Numbered from the stretch's first letter, positions 37,369-47,718 are shown. The stretch is DNA of 64,000 nt from VAZQ01 sp963756715 (GCA_963756715.1 CAVWOV010000028.1:186001-250000), one strand, 5' to 3'. Notes: generated from the letters alone by a model not told the origin. Made by a program: numbers and translations.

Positions 37369-38568
37369 ATGTCATTTAGCACCAACCGCACGTACATCCC
37401 CGAGGTCGACCAACTCCGAGGGTTTGCGGCTCTGCTCGTTCTCTTCTTTCACGGGTACATATTGATCGGGCCGATTTTGGCTTTCGGGCGGACCTATGAC
37501 GAAGGCAAGGACTGGCAAAATCCAGCCAACTTCTTCGTGACGATCCTTCAGGAAGGACACACAGGCGTAGCGCTATTCATCGTCCTCTCTGGATTCATTC
37601 TTTCGATCGGCGTCGTCGGGAGCCGGATTCGCTACTCTTCATTCCTGCTTGCCAGGATATTGCGCATCTATCCGTTGTTGATCGTATTCCTTCTCGTCGC
37701 CAGCCGTGTTGAACAAGGGCCAAGCGACATTCTGAAGTTCTTTACAAGCTTGCTTCCGCTTAATGTGCCGGCCGGGGAACTCACGAACGGCTTCGTCGGC
37801 ATGTTTTGGGCGGTCGCGGTCGAGTTCCAATGCTATCTGGTGTTCCCATTTCTCATCGCCTTCAGCAATCAGCGCAGATCACGGTATCTCCTGCAAGTGA
37901 TTGCAGTCGCTCTTGTGATGCGCGCGCTCGCCGTGTTTGCCATGGGCGTCAATCCGAAGGACATCGGCTATTGGACGATCGCCGGCCGAATTGATCAATT
38001 CTGCATCGGCATTATCGCCGCGAGGCTCTACGTCACTCACAAGCCAAATGCCATTTGGATTATTCCCGCAGCGACGGGCGTCGGAGCCATCCTATGGATA
38101 TTCAACCGAATGGGTGGCGGCGCCTCGTATGCGAACTGGAAGCTGATATGGCCCACCATTGAAGGTGCGGCGTGGGCTTGCTTCATCGTAACCTATATCG
38201 CCGCTGGCAGACTTCTATTCAGGCCGATTGCCCGGGCAATCACAAGCCTCGGCGTCATCAGCTATTCGATCTACCTCGTTCACTTCCCAATCATCGGGTT
38301 GGTTCTGCGGAACAGCCTGTACGTCAGATGGAGTGGCGATGGCTATACCGACGCAATGTGGACCAGCCTGCTTGTAGTGGCCCCGCTCAGCATCCTGATC
38401 GCGATCCTGACGTACCACACGATCGAATTGCCATTTTTGGGGATGCGACCGAAATACATCGAATCCAAGGAGCCGCACGTTCAGGTAGCTTCACCAGTTG
38501 TCGAGCCTGTCGAGCAACAGGATCTGAGCCGACGACTTGCTGCAGGGCGCGCGCCAACGGATTATTAG
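37369..38568 (+). CDS. Acyltransferase 3 (OafA/YrhL) family membrane protein
   Basis: About 399 residues with about ten membrane helices. The family motif is at the start: YIPEVDQLRGFAALLVLFFH, with the catalytic-type Arg and His. Such proteins O-acetylate or succinylate surface polysaccharides. GC content is visibly lower than in the GTA genes on either side and the gene is on the opposite strand, suggesting acquisition by transfer. It sits between the lysis module and the fibre gene. Confidence 0.88.
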   Translation: MSFSTNRTYIPEVDQLRGFAALLVLFFHGYILIGPILAFGRTYDEGKDWQNPANFFVTILQEGHTGVALFIVLSGFILSIGVVGSRIRYSSFLLARILRIYPLLIVFLLVASRVEQGPSDILKFFTSLLPLNVPAGELTNGFVGMFWAVAVEFQCYLVFPFLIAFSNQRRSRYLLQVIAVALVMRALAVFAMGVNPKDIGYWTIAGRIDQFCIGIIAARLYVTHKPNAIWIIPAATGVGAILWIFNRMGGGASYANWKLIWPTIEGAAWACFIVTYIAAGRLLFRPIARAITSLGVISYSIYLVHFPIIGLVLRNSLYVRWSGDGYTDAMWTSLLVVAPLSILIAILTYHTIELPFLGMRPKYIESKEPHVQVASPVVEPVEQQDLSRRLAAGRAPTDY

Positions 38569-38876
38569 ATCATCCCAAATACCTCTCGCGCGGCATCGAG
38601 TTCATTAGCGAGATAGCAGGTTGCCGCTGACGGTGTAGGTATTGTTGGCGACAATGTTGGCAATGACTTCCGCGCAAGCAAATGCGACCAAGTAGGCAAT
38701 CGTTGCACCCACCGGCACGGTAACTGTCACACCACGTTAAGCGCGATGCCAATCCGATCCGAGGTTCCGCTAGGGCAATGCCCACAATCCGAATGCAGAT
38801 GACGCGGACGCGATTTACGGCCTTCGTTATATTCCTTGTGTTTGATCACTGCGGGTCAATTCGATAAAGTTGCGGA
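38569..38876. other. 308-base spacer with a possible gene remnant
   Basis: No full gene. On the minus strand, 38,605-38,730 encodes a 41-residue open frame from a GTG directly after an in-frame stop. It ends ...VANNTYTVSGNLLSR, with a phage-structural-like beta composition. It could be the C-terminal stub of a lost fibre or decoration protein. The rest shows nothing; it probably includes the methyltransferase promoter. Confidence 0.35.
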
Positions 38877-39824
38877 ATGTCACTAACGCCCATTCAAATT
38901 GACATACCGTGTCGGCCTGAACTCTTCCATGAGGAAGGCTATTTGTCCGCTAATTCGGACGTCGCGGCCGCCATCCGCTCCGGTCTTTTCAAGAGCGGAT
39001 TCGAGCATTTCACAATATTCGGTCAGTACGAGAATCGTCGGCAGCGCGACACAAGCCGGATCGTGGCTGCACGATCTGAAAAGATGAAATTGATCCGTCC
39101 AATTTTGCGTTCTGACATGAATTCCATCGAACGCAACGGCAAGCTCGACTTTTTAACTGACGATCTGCGGAGTGACGCTGGCATTTGCGCTACGGACGCG
39201 ATCTCGCAGAATGACTATGACGAGGAAGCACTTTCAATCATTCGAACATCGAACCTGGTTCTCGATGCAGGGGCTGGACGACGAAAAATCTACTACCAGA
39301 ACGTGGTCAACCTCGAGATCGTTGACTACGATACGACCGACGTACTCGCTATCGGCGAAGAGCTTCCATTTGTCTGCAATTCGTTTGATGCCGTCCTTTC
39401 AATCGCTGTCCTTGAACACGTCCGCGACCCGTTTCGATGCGCGCGAGAGATCATCAGAGTTCTAAAGCCAGGCGGACGCTTGGCATGTTGCGTTCCTTTC
39501 CTACAGCCCCTACATGGTTACCCACATCACTACTATAACATGACTGGGCAAGGCTTGAGAGCTTTGTTCGAGCGCGACCTGACAATCGATCGACAACTTG
39601 TTCTTGATTCTATCGCACCGATCCGTTCACTAACTTGGATCGCAAGAAGCTGGGCAGACGGATTGTCCGGTCAGGCCAAAGACGAGTTCTTAAACCTCAG
39701 CATTAAAGATCTGGTATCTTCGCCACCCGACTTAGTTAGCAGATCCTGGTGCAAGCAACTTACCGAAGCAAAGAAATTCGAACTCGCCAGCGCGACTCTT
39801 CTAATCGCTCATAAGGCCGTTTAG
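38877..39824 (+). CDS. Class I SAM-dependent methyltransferase
   Basis: 315 residues. An N-terminal region of about 100 residues (with HEEGYLSANSDVAAAI, as in sugar-biosynthesis methyltransferases) precedes a Rossmann domain. The SAM site is VLDAGAGRR (near residue 128), motif II LPFVCNSFDAVLSIAVLEHV, and LKPGGRLACCVPF. The substrate is unknown; a glycan role fits with the acyltransferase upstream. GC content is low for the region and the gene opposes the GTA genes. Confidence 0.82.
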   Translation: MSLTPIQIDIPCRPELFHEEGYLSANSDVAAAIRSGLFKSGFEHFTIFGQYENRRQRDTSRIVAARSEKMKLIRPILRSDMNSIERNGKLDFLTDDLRSDAGICATDAISQNDYDEEALSIIRTSNLVLDAGAGRRKIYYQNVVNLEIVDYDTTDVLAIGEELPFVCNSFDAVLSIAVLEHVRDPFRCAREIIRVLKPGGRLACCVPFLQPLHGYPHHYYNMTGQGLRALFERDLTIDRQLVLDSIAPIRSLTWIARSWADGLSGQAKDEFLNLSIKDLVSSPPDLVSRSWCKQLTEAKKFELASATLLIAHKAV

Positions 39825-39895
39825 TCTCGGCGAACGCTACTCCGAGAAAGATCAAAGCACTCGCGGCACGTGTCGGCAGGGATTCACGCTGAAAT

Positions 39896-41677
39896 TCATC
39901 CGTAAAATCCGCCACCTGTGGTGGTCCCGCCGCCGCCGCTCGCATTGCCGGGAAAATATGAAGCCCCGCCGCCGCCCGTGAAGATCAAACCGCCATCTGA
40001 CATCCCGTAACGCGATCCCGTTGCCGAACCACTGAACGCAAGCGCTTCCGCATCAATGATTCCCATCCTGATCGAATAAGCAAAAGCCGTGGCAAAGGTC
40101 GGCGTGCCGGTCAAGGTGATTGTTCTGCTTGTGACATAGACCAAGCCGCCGAGGGCAGCGAAGAAGTGCCCCGAGGCACTACCGACGATGGAGTAGTTGC
40201 CGGTTGCCTCGACCGTTGCGCCTGGCCGTGGCACTGCCAAATGCCATCCGGTGCATGTGCCAAACACAACGTTTGCAAAAAATATAGCCGCATTGAATTC
40301 GTTGCTGATGCCGTTTCCGCCAGACGAACTGAGCTTGATGTCCTTGACGGTGAAAGGTCCAGGCAGCAAAGCGGTATTTCGGATGCAATGCGATGACGCA
40401 CTGATATGCACATTGGCAGGCGTACCGCTGTTGCCCTGCAGAACCACCGCCCCGCCCCCAGTCCACGGCGACGCGATGGTCAGGCCGGCCGTGTAGGTGC
40501 CATCCGCAACCTGAATCGTGACGGCGTAGCCGCTCAGGTCGAGGCCGACGATGGTGTCGTAGGCCTTCTGAATCGTCAGAAGCGCGCCGCCGGAGGAATT
40601 GGCCAGCCCGGAATTGCTGTCGGAGCCGTCGGTGCGGACATAGTAGGTGCGGTTCGCGGTCAGCCGCTCGCGGGTATTCGCGCGCGGCGAAAGGAGCCGC
40701 CAGCGCGACGACGTCGCGTCGTAGATCAGGATCGCGCCTTCCGATGGCGCGATCCGCAGGTCGGCCGCGATGTCGAAACGATTGGCGGCGCTCGACCCTG
40801 CGTTGGCATTCGCCAGCACGAATGGGTTGCTGCCGCAATTGACGATCGAAAAGAGCCGCCCTTCGGCGCCGCCCGCGAGCCCGGTGATTCGGCGTGGCGC
40901 ATCGGTCGTCAGCCGCAGCACGCTCGCGCCCGCAAGGCCGGCCGGATCGTAGTCGTTCTGATCGGCCGTGATCTGCGCCGGCGACAGATCGCCGGTCAGT
41001 TGGACGGCCGAATTGAACTGCGCCGCGCCGCTGGTCTTGTCGAGCACGAGCGCATCGACCCAACTGCTGCCGTCGGGCGACGTCTTGAAGTGGAAATCGT
41101 CGTCGCCTGTCAGCCCGATCTCGGCACGGCCGGAGAAATTGTCCTGGAAGAGATAGGACAGCGTCTTCGACGCGCTCTCTTTGCTCAGCTTGTAGCGCAG
41201 GTCGCCGTCGCCGCCTTCCGCCACGGTTTTGGCGACCCAGAGCGCGTTGTTGAGCTTGGCGCTGAACGGATTGGTGGCGTCCGCGGTGGTACCGACGCCG
41301 AGCAGGGCGAGATTCTGGATCGCCGTGACGGTCGAGAAGAAATCGTCCCAGGCGGTGCCGTTCCAGGTCAGCAGCGCGCCCTCGTCGACCGCATATGCGA
41401 TCCAGCCGACCTTCGGTTCGCTGAATTGCCAGCCGCCGTCCTGCCAGGCGGCAACATGGTCGCCATGACCGGCCCAATCCCCGGTCGGCGCCGGGCTCGC
41501 GCTTACGATCCAGCGCTCGCCCTCACCGGGCGAGCCGGGCGGCGCATTGAGGTCACGGTCAAGCACCGCAAGCTGCACGATGCTGTCGAGGATCCGCAGC
41601 GCCTCGTTGTGGGTGACGTGCTTCTGCGCCTGCGCCGCATCAATGCAGGGCAGGCCGAGATTGCTGGTGTCGGTCAT
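39896..41677 (-). CDS. DUF2793 tail-fibre-like protein
   Basis: 593 residues. The N-terminal DUF2793 domain (about 1-110) is clear: LGLPCIDAAQAQKHVTHNEAL, GSPGEGERWIV and EPKVGWIAYAVDEG, the part expected to bind the particle. A beta-rich middle follows, then a right-handed-helix-like part with pectate-lyase-type spacing (about 345-480). The extreme C-terminus is a Gly-rich run. The 3' part is lower in GC than the 5' part, as in exchangeable receptor-binding tips. It starts 6 bases after gp15 ends. Confidence 0.8.
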   Translation of the reverse strand: MTDTSNLGLPCIDAAQAQKHVTHNEALRILDSIVQLAVLDRDLNAPPGSPGEGERWIVSASPAPTGDWAGHGDHVAAWQDGGWQFSEPKVGWIAYAVDEGALLTWNGTAWDDFFSTVTAIQNLALLGVGTTADATNPFSAKLNNALWVAKTVAEGGDGDLRYKLSKESASKTLSYLFQDNFSGRAEIGLTGDDDFHFKTSPDGSSWVDALVLDKTSGAAQFNSAVQLTGDLSPAQITADQNDYDPAGLAGASVLRLTTDAPRRITGLAGGAEGRLFSIVNCGSNPFVLANANAGSSAANRFDIAADLRIAPSEGAILIYDATSSRWRLLSPRANTRERLTANRTYYVRTDGSDSNSGLANSSGGALLTIQKAYDTIVGLDLSGYAVTIQVADGTYTAGLTIASPWTGGGAVVLQGNSGTPANVHISASSHCIRNTALLPGPFTVKDIKLSSSGGNGISNEFNAAIFFANVVFGTCTGWHLAVPRPGATVEATGNYSIVGSASGHFFAALGGLVYVTSRTITLTGTPTFATAFAYSIRMGIIDAEALAFSGSATGSRYGMSDGGLIFTGGGGASYFPGNASGGGGTTTGGGFYG

Positions 41678-41683
41678 GGGGCC

Positions 41684-44600
41684 TCAGGGTGTGAGGTTCG
41701 ATTGCGCCGCGACGCCGCGGCCGACGGTGGCCGAGAGCTGGACGATGCGCGCGGTGAGGTTCGATTGCGGGGAACCGAAATCGGCGATCTCGTCCGCCGC
41801 TGGGTAGAGCACCGACGGCGCGGTGGACGACAGCGTACGCTTGACGGTCGCACCGTCGAGCACGTCGAGTTCGTAAGCCTCGCTGGCTTCGTTGAGCGGC
41901 ACGTCGATGACGTCCCAGGAGTCACCGTCGCGGCGGGTGCGGCGGGTCCACGTCAAAGCGACGCCATCGACCCCGCGCCGGGCGCGGAGATGGACCGGCG
42001 AAAGCGGCCGCAACGCGGTTGCCGTCGGCGTCGCGGAGAGCGCCACCGCAGCCGGATCGCCATGGTCGCGGTCGGCCGCGACAATGCGGAGCTGCATGGT
42101 CTGTCCGAGCGTATCGAGGCCGCGCGCGATCGGCGTGATGTGTTCGTCGAGCAGCACAAAAGGCGCACCCGCCGGCAGCGGATCGCCCATCGCCCATTCA
42201 CTGCCCGCTTGCCCGCGCAGCAGCCTCGACAGCGCGTAGGTTCGCTCGTCAACCAGTTCGGCATTGGCGAACTGGAACACCTCCCAGGCGCCGTCCGGAC
42301 GCTGCAGGGCCGCGGCATTGGCGCCAGCGAGCAGCAGCAGATCGGAAACCGACGCCAGCGCTCCGCCGTAAAGTCTGTACCCGCACGCGCCGGATATGAT
42401 CGAAGCGGCTGGTCGGCCCGCGCGGTAGATCGTCGAGCGTCTCGCCAATGATCGAGGGCGCAAACGCCAGCGCCGCGCGCTCGAAGCTTGAGCCGTCGGC
42501 CGAGCGCCAGATCGCGACCGCGCCCGGCCATGGATCGGCGAAGATCGCGAGCCGCTGCAGAATCGGCGGTTCGTCCGCCGTCAAGGTCGGCAGATCGAGG
42601 ACGACGCCATGCACCGGCCCGACCGGCGTCGGCGGATCGGGCGGGCGGCGTCTTGGCGACGCCAGCGGCAGGTCGAACACGCCGGGGTCGATCGACTGCG
42701 CCCGCACCGCACGGCCGTCGGCATCGGTGATGCCGCGCAGTTCCAGCACGTGCCGCCGTCCACCGACCGTCAGGCCGACGACGTCGCCGGCGGTGAATGC
42801 CAGCGCGCTCGGCGGCAATGCAAACTCCGCGCTCTCGCGGCCGGCCCACAGATCCTGCAGCCAGATGTCGGCGCGCCGCTCGGCCGCGGCGTCGCTGGTT
42901 ACCACCGCGAGATCGGCGTGGCTCGTGCGTGCGGCGCCGCCAACCAGCCGCCGCGAGGTCACGGCCGACCGGCGATAGTCGGAACCGGAGTCGGTGAAGG
43001 AGAGCGAGACCTCGCGCGCGAGTTCAGTCTCCTGCGCTCGCACCAGGCGCGCCGGCGCGCGATCCGCCGGCAGCAACAGTTGGTCTTCCTCGATCTCGGC
43101 ACGGACCTCGCCGCCGCGCTGACGGAACACGAGCTTGCCGTCGACTTCGCCGGCGTCGAACCCATAGGCTAGCGCCAGCGGCTCAATCGCGGCGCGCGGC
43201 GGCATCGGCCGGTCGATGACATAGCCGTCGACGCTCTCCTTGAGCGCGCTGCTGTCGTAATCGCCGATCGCCGCGTCGTCGAGGATCGCGGCGATGAGCG
43301 CATCGAGCGGCGCGCCACCGAACCGGCCGGTGAGCCAGTGGCCGGTCTCCCAGTTCGGGCCGTCGCTCCACACGTCGGTGGCGGCGGGAAAGATCGGATA
43401 GGGCCGCGCGTCCCAGGTCCACAGATGGATCGCGTCCGGCGCGATCATCCGGTCGCCGTAAATCGACGACACCGGGTTGTTCTCAATACTCGCCCCGTAG
43501 TCGGGATCGAACGCACCGAGTGCCGCTTCAAGAAACCGTCGCTGAATCAAGATCGTCACGCCGGCCATTGGAGAAGTACGGCAAACCGCCATCGGCCGAC
43601 TTGGCGTCCGGAAACGTGCTCGGCTGGTTGGCGCCCTTGTCGACGGCCGGGCACCCGATCTCGGTGAGCCAGATCGGCTTGCCCTGCGGCAGCCAATCGG
43701 TCGGGGAACCGAGCTCAGCGCCGCTGACGCGCTCGTAATGCGGGTTCGCCCACCAGTTCCAGATATCCTTGGCGCGGAACACCCACGGCTTGTCGAGCCC
43801 GTCGGTGATGTCACTGCGCGTCTGCGCGCTGCGGGCTGCGTCGTCGGCGTAGTACCAGTCGTAGGCCTCGCCGCCGCGCAGATTGCCGGCAAGGTAGCTC
43901 TGGTCGTAGATCGAGCCCGTGAGCGCGCGATCAAGCTCGTTCGCGGTGCCGCGCCAGTCGGCGAGCGGCGCATAGTAATCGATGCCGATCGCATCAATTG
44001 CCGCCGACGCCCACAACGCATCGAGCGGAAAGCGCACCTCCTGCGCGGCGCTGTCGACCACATGCGCGCCGTATTCGGTCCAGTCCGCGCCATAGGTGAT
44101 GATCGTGTCGGGTCCGACGATGGCGCGCACGTCGGCCGCCAATTCGACGAGCCGCGTCACCGCCGGATAGACGCCGGATGCCGAGCGCACGCGCGTGAGG
44201 CCGCGCAATTCCGAACCGATCAGGAAGGCATCGACGCCGCCCGCGCCGGCCGCAAGGCTGGCATAGTGCAGAACGAGCCGGCGGTAGTTCCAGCCGGCCG
44301 GCGCGCCGATGCCGAAGAAGTCATCGATCTGCGTCGCCGCTGTTGAACTGCCGTCAGGCGAGGCGGGTTGGCCGGGCGCAGGATCGCACGTGATGTGTCC
44401 GCGCCACGGATAGGCCGGCTGCGGCGCCGCGCCGGTCTGCGGATCGACAAGACCGTTGTCCGCCGGAATGTCCATCATCAGGAACGGATAGAGCGTGACC
44501 TTGAGCCCCCTCGCCTTCAGTTCGGCGATGAGATGCGTCACGCTTGCGTCTGACGGCGTGCCGCCGAACGCCGGTCTGCCCTCGACCGTGGAAACGACGT

Positions 44601-45548
44601 GCGCGGTCCCACGCGAAAGCCCCGCCACCGACCAGGCAAATGGATGCGTGCTCTTGATGAGCACCTCGACACCCGGCTTCACCTCGCAGAAGGCGCGCGC
44701 AGGTCGGTGCCGAACCAGGCGACCACAATGGCGACGCGTTCGAGATGAGGACAGGCCGCCTGCAAATCGTCGAGCGCGGCAACGATGTCGGCGGGCGCGT
44801 GCGCGACGTGGCGGTTTTCCGTGGTGTGCGTGGCAATGCCGAGCGCCTGCACGACTTCCGACGGCTCGTAGCCGAACTCGGTCGTCCCCGGGATCAGCGT
44901 CACCGCGCGCGTCATCCGCTCGAGCCGCCCGATCGGGCGAACGATCTCAAACGAAAGTTGCGGGATGCGGTTGCCGAAATCTGTGAGCGGCAACCGTTCG
45001 AACACCACGTAGGCAAGCCCGCGATAGGCCGGCGCCTCACCTTCCTTGGCGACGATCAACGCGTCGGGCGCCTGTGTCTCGCTGCCGGTGTAAACCCGAT
45101 GGTTGATGCCGTTGAGATCGAGCAGCTTGCCGTCGGCCCAGATGCGCGCGACGTGGCCGATCTCGCCCTCGCACAGCCCGACGGCGAAATTGGCAAAGTA
45201 CGTGTAGACCGTCGTGGATGTCGTCGTGCCGCCACCGCCGCCCTTGCCGCCGGCGGTTTCGGTGCGTGTGGTGATGACTTCTTCGAGCTTGGTCGCCCAG
45301 ATCACCTGCCCGGCAAGCCGCGCACGGCCGTAGAGGCGCGGGATCGGCGCGCCTTCGGTTGAGGCCATGACGTCGAGGTCGGAGAGCCGCGGCCCTTCGA
45401 CATGACGCGTCGCGCTCGAGCCGAACAGCGCATGGTCGATGACATTGCCGGCGACCGCACCGACGACGCGGCCGGCAATCGCGCCGATCGGACCGAAGAT
45501 CGCGCCGCCGAGCGCGGAGCCCGCGGATGAAAGCAGCAGGGAGGCCAT
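41684..45548 (-). CDS. GTA gp15 'megatron' baseplate/host-interaction protein, with three apparent frameshifts
   Basis: Corrected length is about 1,287 residues, close to RcGTA gp15. The N-terminus (MASLLLSSAGSALGGAIFGP) and first domain run to about 44,690. The GTA TIM-barrel-like domain follows in a second frame (WSVAGLSRG, ITYGADWTEYG, IWLTEIGCPAVDKG), ending near 43,550. The tail-protein domain is in a third frame to about 42,390, and the C-terminal domain (ALASVSDLLLLAGANAAAL...) in a fourth. Each junction is restored by a single-base change and no domain is missing. Overlaps the gp14 stop by one base. Confidence 0.85.
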
Positions 45549-46054
45549 CAGTCGATCACTCCGGGAAACCGAAACGCGAAGGCAATGCGGCGGCGCCACC
45601 AGGGCGATATCGCGACCTCGGCAACAGACGCACCATCGTGCGCGTGCGCCATGCGATCAGGCGCGGCGACAATGGCCGCGTGTTTGGCGACAAGGCCGGC
45701 GCGCCAGCGGAACAGCAGCACATCGCCGGGCAGAAATTCTGCGCGGTCAATCTCGATCATGTGCCGTCCAGCGGCGAGCGCCAGCGTCTCGAAGCATGCC
45801 GCCTCCGCCCAGTCGCGCGAATAGGCCGGCACCGCTTCGGGCTCGTCGCCGCAGACGGCGCGCCAGATGCCGCGCACCAGTCCGAGGCAGTCGCAGCCCA
45901 CACCCTTGAGCGATGCCTGATGCTGGTAAGGCGTGCCGATCCAGGAGCGCGCTTCGGCAACAATCACTTCGCGCAAAAGCACCGGCGCTCTCCGCTCCCC
46001 TCCCCCTTGTGGGGAGGGGTCGGGGGAGGGGGTCGAAGCGATAAGGTTCGTCAT
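45548..46054 (-). CDS. GTA gp14 NlpC/P60 cell-wall peptidase with repeat-encoded N-terminus
   Basis: 168 residues. The NlpC/P60 catalytic Cys is in VGCDCLGLVRG and the His in KHAAIVAAP. It cuts the peptidoglycan peptide during DNA entry as part of the tail tip. The ATG at 46,054 overlaps the gp13 stop as ATGA. From this ATG the first 22 residues (MTNLIASTPSPDPSPQGGGE...) are the translation of a palindromic repeat. Normal family sequence starts at VIVAEARSWIGTPY. A GTG at 45,982 would avoid the repeat. Confidence 0.85.
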   Translation of the reverse strand: MTNLIASTPSPDPSPQGGGERRAPVLLREVIVAEARSWIGTPYQHQASLKGVGCDCLGLVRGIWRAVCGDEPEAVPAYSRDWAEAACFETLALAAGRHMIEIDRAEFLPGDVLLFRWRAGLVAKHAAIVAAPDRMAHAHDGASVAEVAISPWWRRRIAFAFRFPGVID

Positions 46055-46121
46055 TGCGTCACGCTCATTTCTAACCGCGCTGCCCCCCTCCCCAACCCTC
46101 CCCCACAAGGGGGGAGGGAGC
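45996..46121. repeat. Palindromic C-rich repeat, copy 2, spanning the gp13/gp14 junction
   Basis: Left arm CTCCCCTCCCCCTTGTGGGG... (45,996-46,034) and right arm ending ACAAGGGGGGAGGGAG (46,082-46,121) surround a 47-base centre. The centre contains the gp13 stop and the gp14 start as ATGA at 46,051-46,054. Both arms are inside reading frames. Confidence 0.8.
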
Positions 46122-47043
46122 GCACCGGCTGTGCGATCGCCTGAAATGCATCGTTGTTCAGGCTGCCGCCGTCATTGCCGCCCTTGCCGGAGACCGGCAC
46201 GCTGACGACGAAATCATTGCCCGGAATGTGCGGGAAGCCGCGGAAGTTGACGGTATTGTCGAAGCGGTCGCGGCAGGTGGCGAAGCGTTTGTCGCAACCG
46301 GCGGTCACGGTGAAGGTGTCGCCTTCGACGATCGGCTCCGGCATCACCTGCCAAAGTTCGATCGATACGCCGCTCAAATCGACGCGATGGATCTTCACCT
46401 CCATCGCCAGGCCGGCATTGGCGCCCGACGTGAAGGCAAGCCTGCCGGCGGTGAACCAGCCGTCGTCGAAATCATCGAGCCCTGAAGCGTGGAAGCTCGA
46501 CGTCCCAGCGAGCGTCGCCACCGCGCCGCTGCCGTGAAAGGCCGCACCGGTCAGATCCACCGTGCAGCGCGCGTCGCCAAGGTCGGCCGAGCATGTCGCG
46601 GTGTAGAGTCGGCCGGTATCCTCCGCAAGCCGATGCGCCAGCGAGCGCAACTCGGCCGTGAACGCCGCGCCTTCGCGCCGCACCTCGCCGAGCACGCCCT
46701 TGTTGAGCAGGACATGCAGCGACGGCTCGCTCCAGTCGACCAGATGGACTTCGATCGCGGCGGCGTCGTAGCGGCCGGCCGCCAGATCGGCCTCGGTGAG
46801 CGCGTCATCCGATAGCGCACCCGACAGCTCCATGCCCTGCACCGCGAGGCCGAGCTGCTCGCTCGCCTCGGAGCCGGTAAGGCCGGTGCCGGCGTGACAA
46901 GTCACGTCACCCACCACAACGTCTTCGTCGTGATCGGTAAAGCCCTGCACGACACCGTCGCGCCGTGTCACGATCCAGCAGCGACAGAGCGTGGTGACAC
47001 CGCTGTCGAGCTTCGTCTGCAGGGCGGGAGGAATGGTGCGCAT
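46051..47043 (-). CDS. GTA gp13 tail hub protein (DUF2163 / BR0599-type) with repeat-encoded C-terminus
   Basis: 330 residues. It begins MRTIPPALQTKLDSGVTTLC, the DUF2163 start, and ends its family part with CDKRFATCRDRFDNTVNFRG and FPHIPGNDFVV, the BR0599-type C-terminal domain whose Cys residues bind an Fe-S cluster in RcGTA. The last 22 residues (SLPPCGGGLGRGAARLEM...) are translated from palindromic repeat copy 2. It starts one base after the gp12 stop. Confidence 0.9.
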   Translation of the reverse strand: MRTIPPALQTKLDSGVTTLCRCWIVTRRDGVVQGFTDHDEDVVVGDVTCHAGTGLTGSEASEQLGLAVQGMELSGALSDDALTEADLAAGRYDAAAIEVHLVDWSEPSLHVLLNKGVLGEVRREGAAFTAELRSLAHRLAEDTGRLYTATCSADLGDARCTVDLTGAAFHGSGAVATLAGTSSFHASGLDDFDDGWFTAGRLAFTSGANAGLAMEVKIHRVDLSGVSIELWQVMPEPIVEGDTFTVTAGCDKRFATCRDRFDNTVNFRGFPHIPGNDFVVSVPVSGKGGNDGGSLNNDAFQAIAQPVRSLPPCGGGLGRGAARLEMSVTQ

Positions 47044-47044
47044 G

Positions 47045-47687
47045 TCAGGGCCTGATCTCCAGCAGCGGAATCTTCGGGATCGCGCCGGCCGCGAAGGCGG
47101 ACCAATCCACCTCCAGGAAGTCGGTGTCGAAGCGCACCGGCACATCGAATAGAAATCCGGCGGTCACGGCGGCATCCGCAGCCGGGACATGACCGGGGAG
47201 AAACGTCACGAGACCGGTGACCGTGTCGCAGGTGAACTCGGTGTCCACTATCGCCTCGACGCCCGCCACCGCGACCCGCACGCTGTCCGCCACCGGCTTG
47301 GCGATCGGCCGCCGATAGGGCGCGTAGATGCCGCCGTAGGTTTTCGTCAGTTGGAAATCGGTCGCCGTGCCGTCGCCCGTGCCGATCACCTGATCGAGCG
47401 GCGTGACGGCGCCGGACGCGGCCGATGAATGGTCGAGCCGATCGCGCCAGCGGAATCCATAGAGCCGTCCGCGCCGTTCCTCGAAGAACGCCACCACCTC
47501 CGACAGCGCCTCGAACGTCTTCACCCCATAGCCCGCATCATAGCGGCGGCGCGAATGCGCCCAGCGCGCGTTGCGCTCCTCGCGGCCGGAGCCGGCGGTC
47601 GACGATCTCGGTGCGGCGTTCCGGCCCGCCCGCGCTCTTGAGCGCGATGTCGAGCGGGAACAGCACCTCATGGAAGGCGGCGGTCAT
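47045..47687 (-). CDS. GTA gp12 distal tail protein (DUF2460), with one apparent frameshift
   Basis: About 213 residues once corrected. The true start MTAAFHEVLFPLDIALKSAG is at 47,687, but the frame is lost after RRTEIV. Removing one C at about 47,600 continues as TAGSGREERNARWAHSRRRY and the rest of DUF2460 (FFEERRGRLYGFRWRD, FDTDFLEVDWSAF). It forms the distal tail ring. Length 643 bases, one more than a multiple of three, agrees with a single insertion. Confidence 0.87.
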
Positions 47688-47718
47688 GCTGGTTGATCCA
47701 TATCCTCAGGCCATGTCC

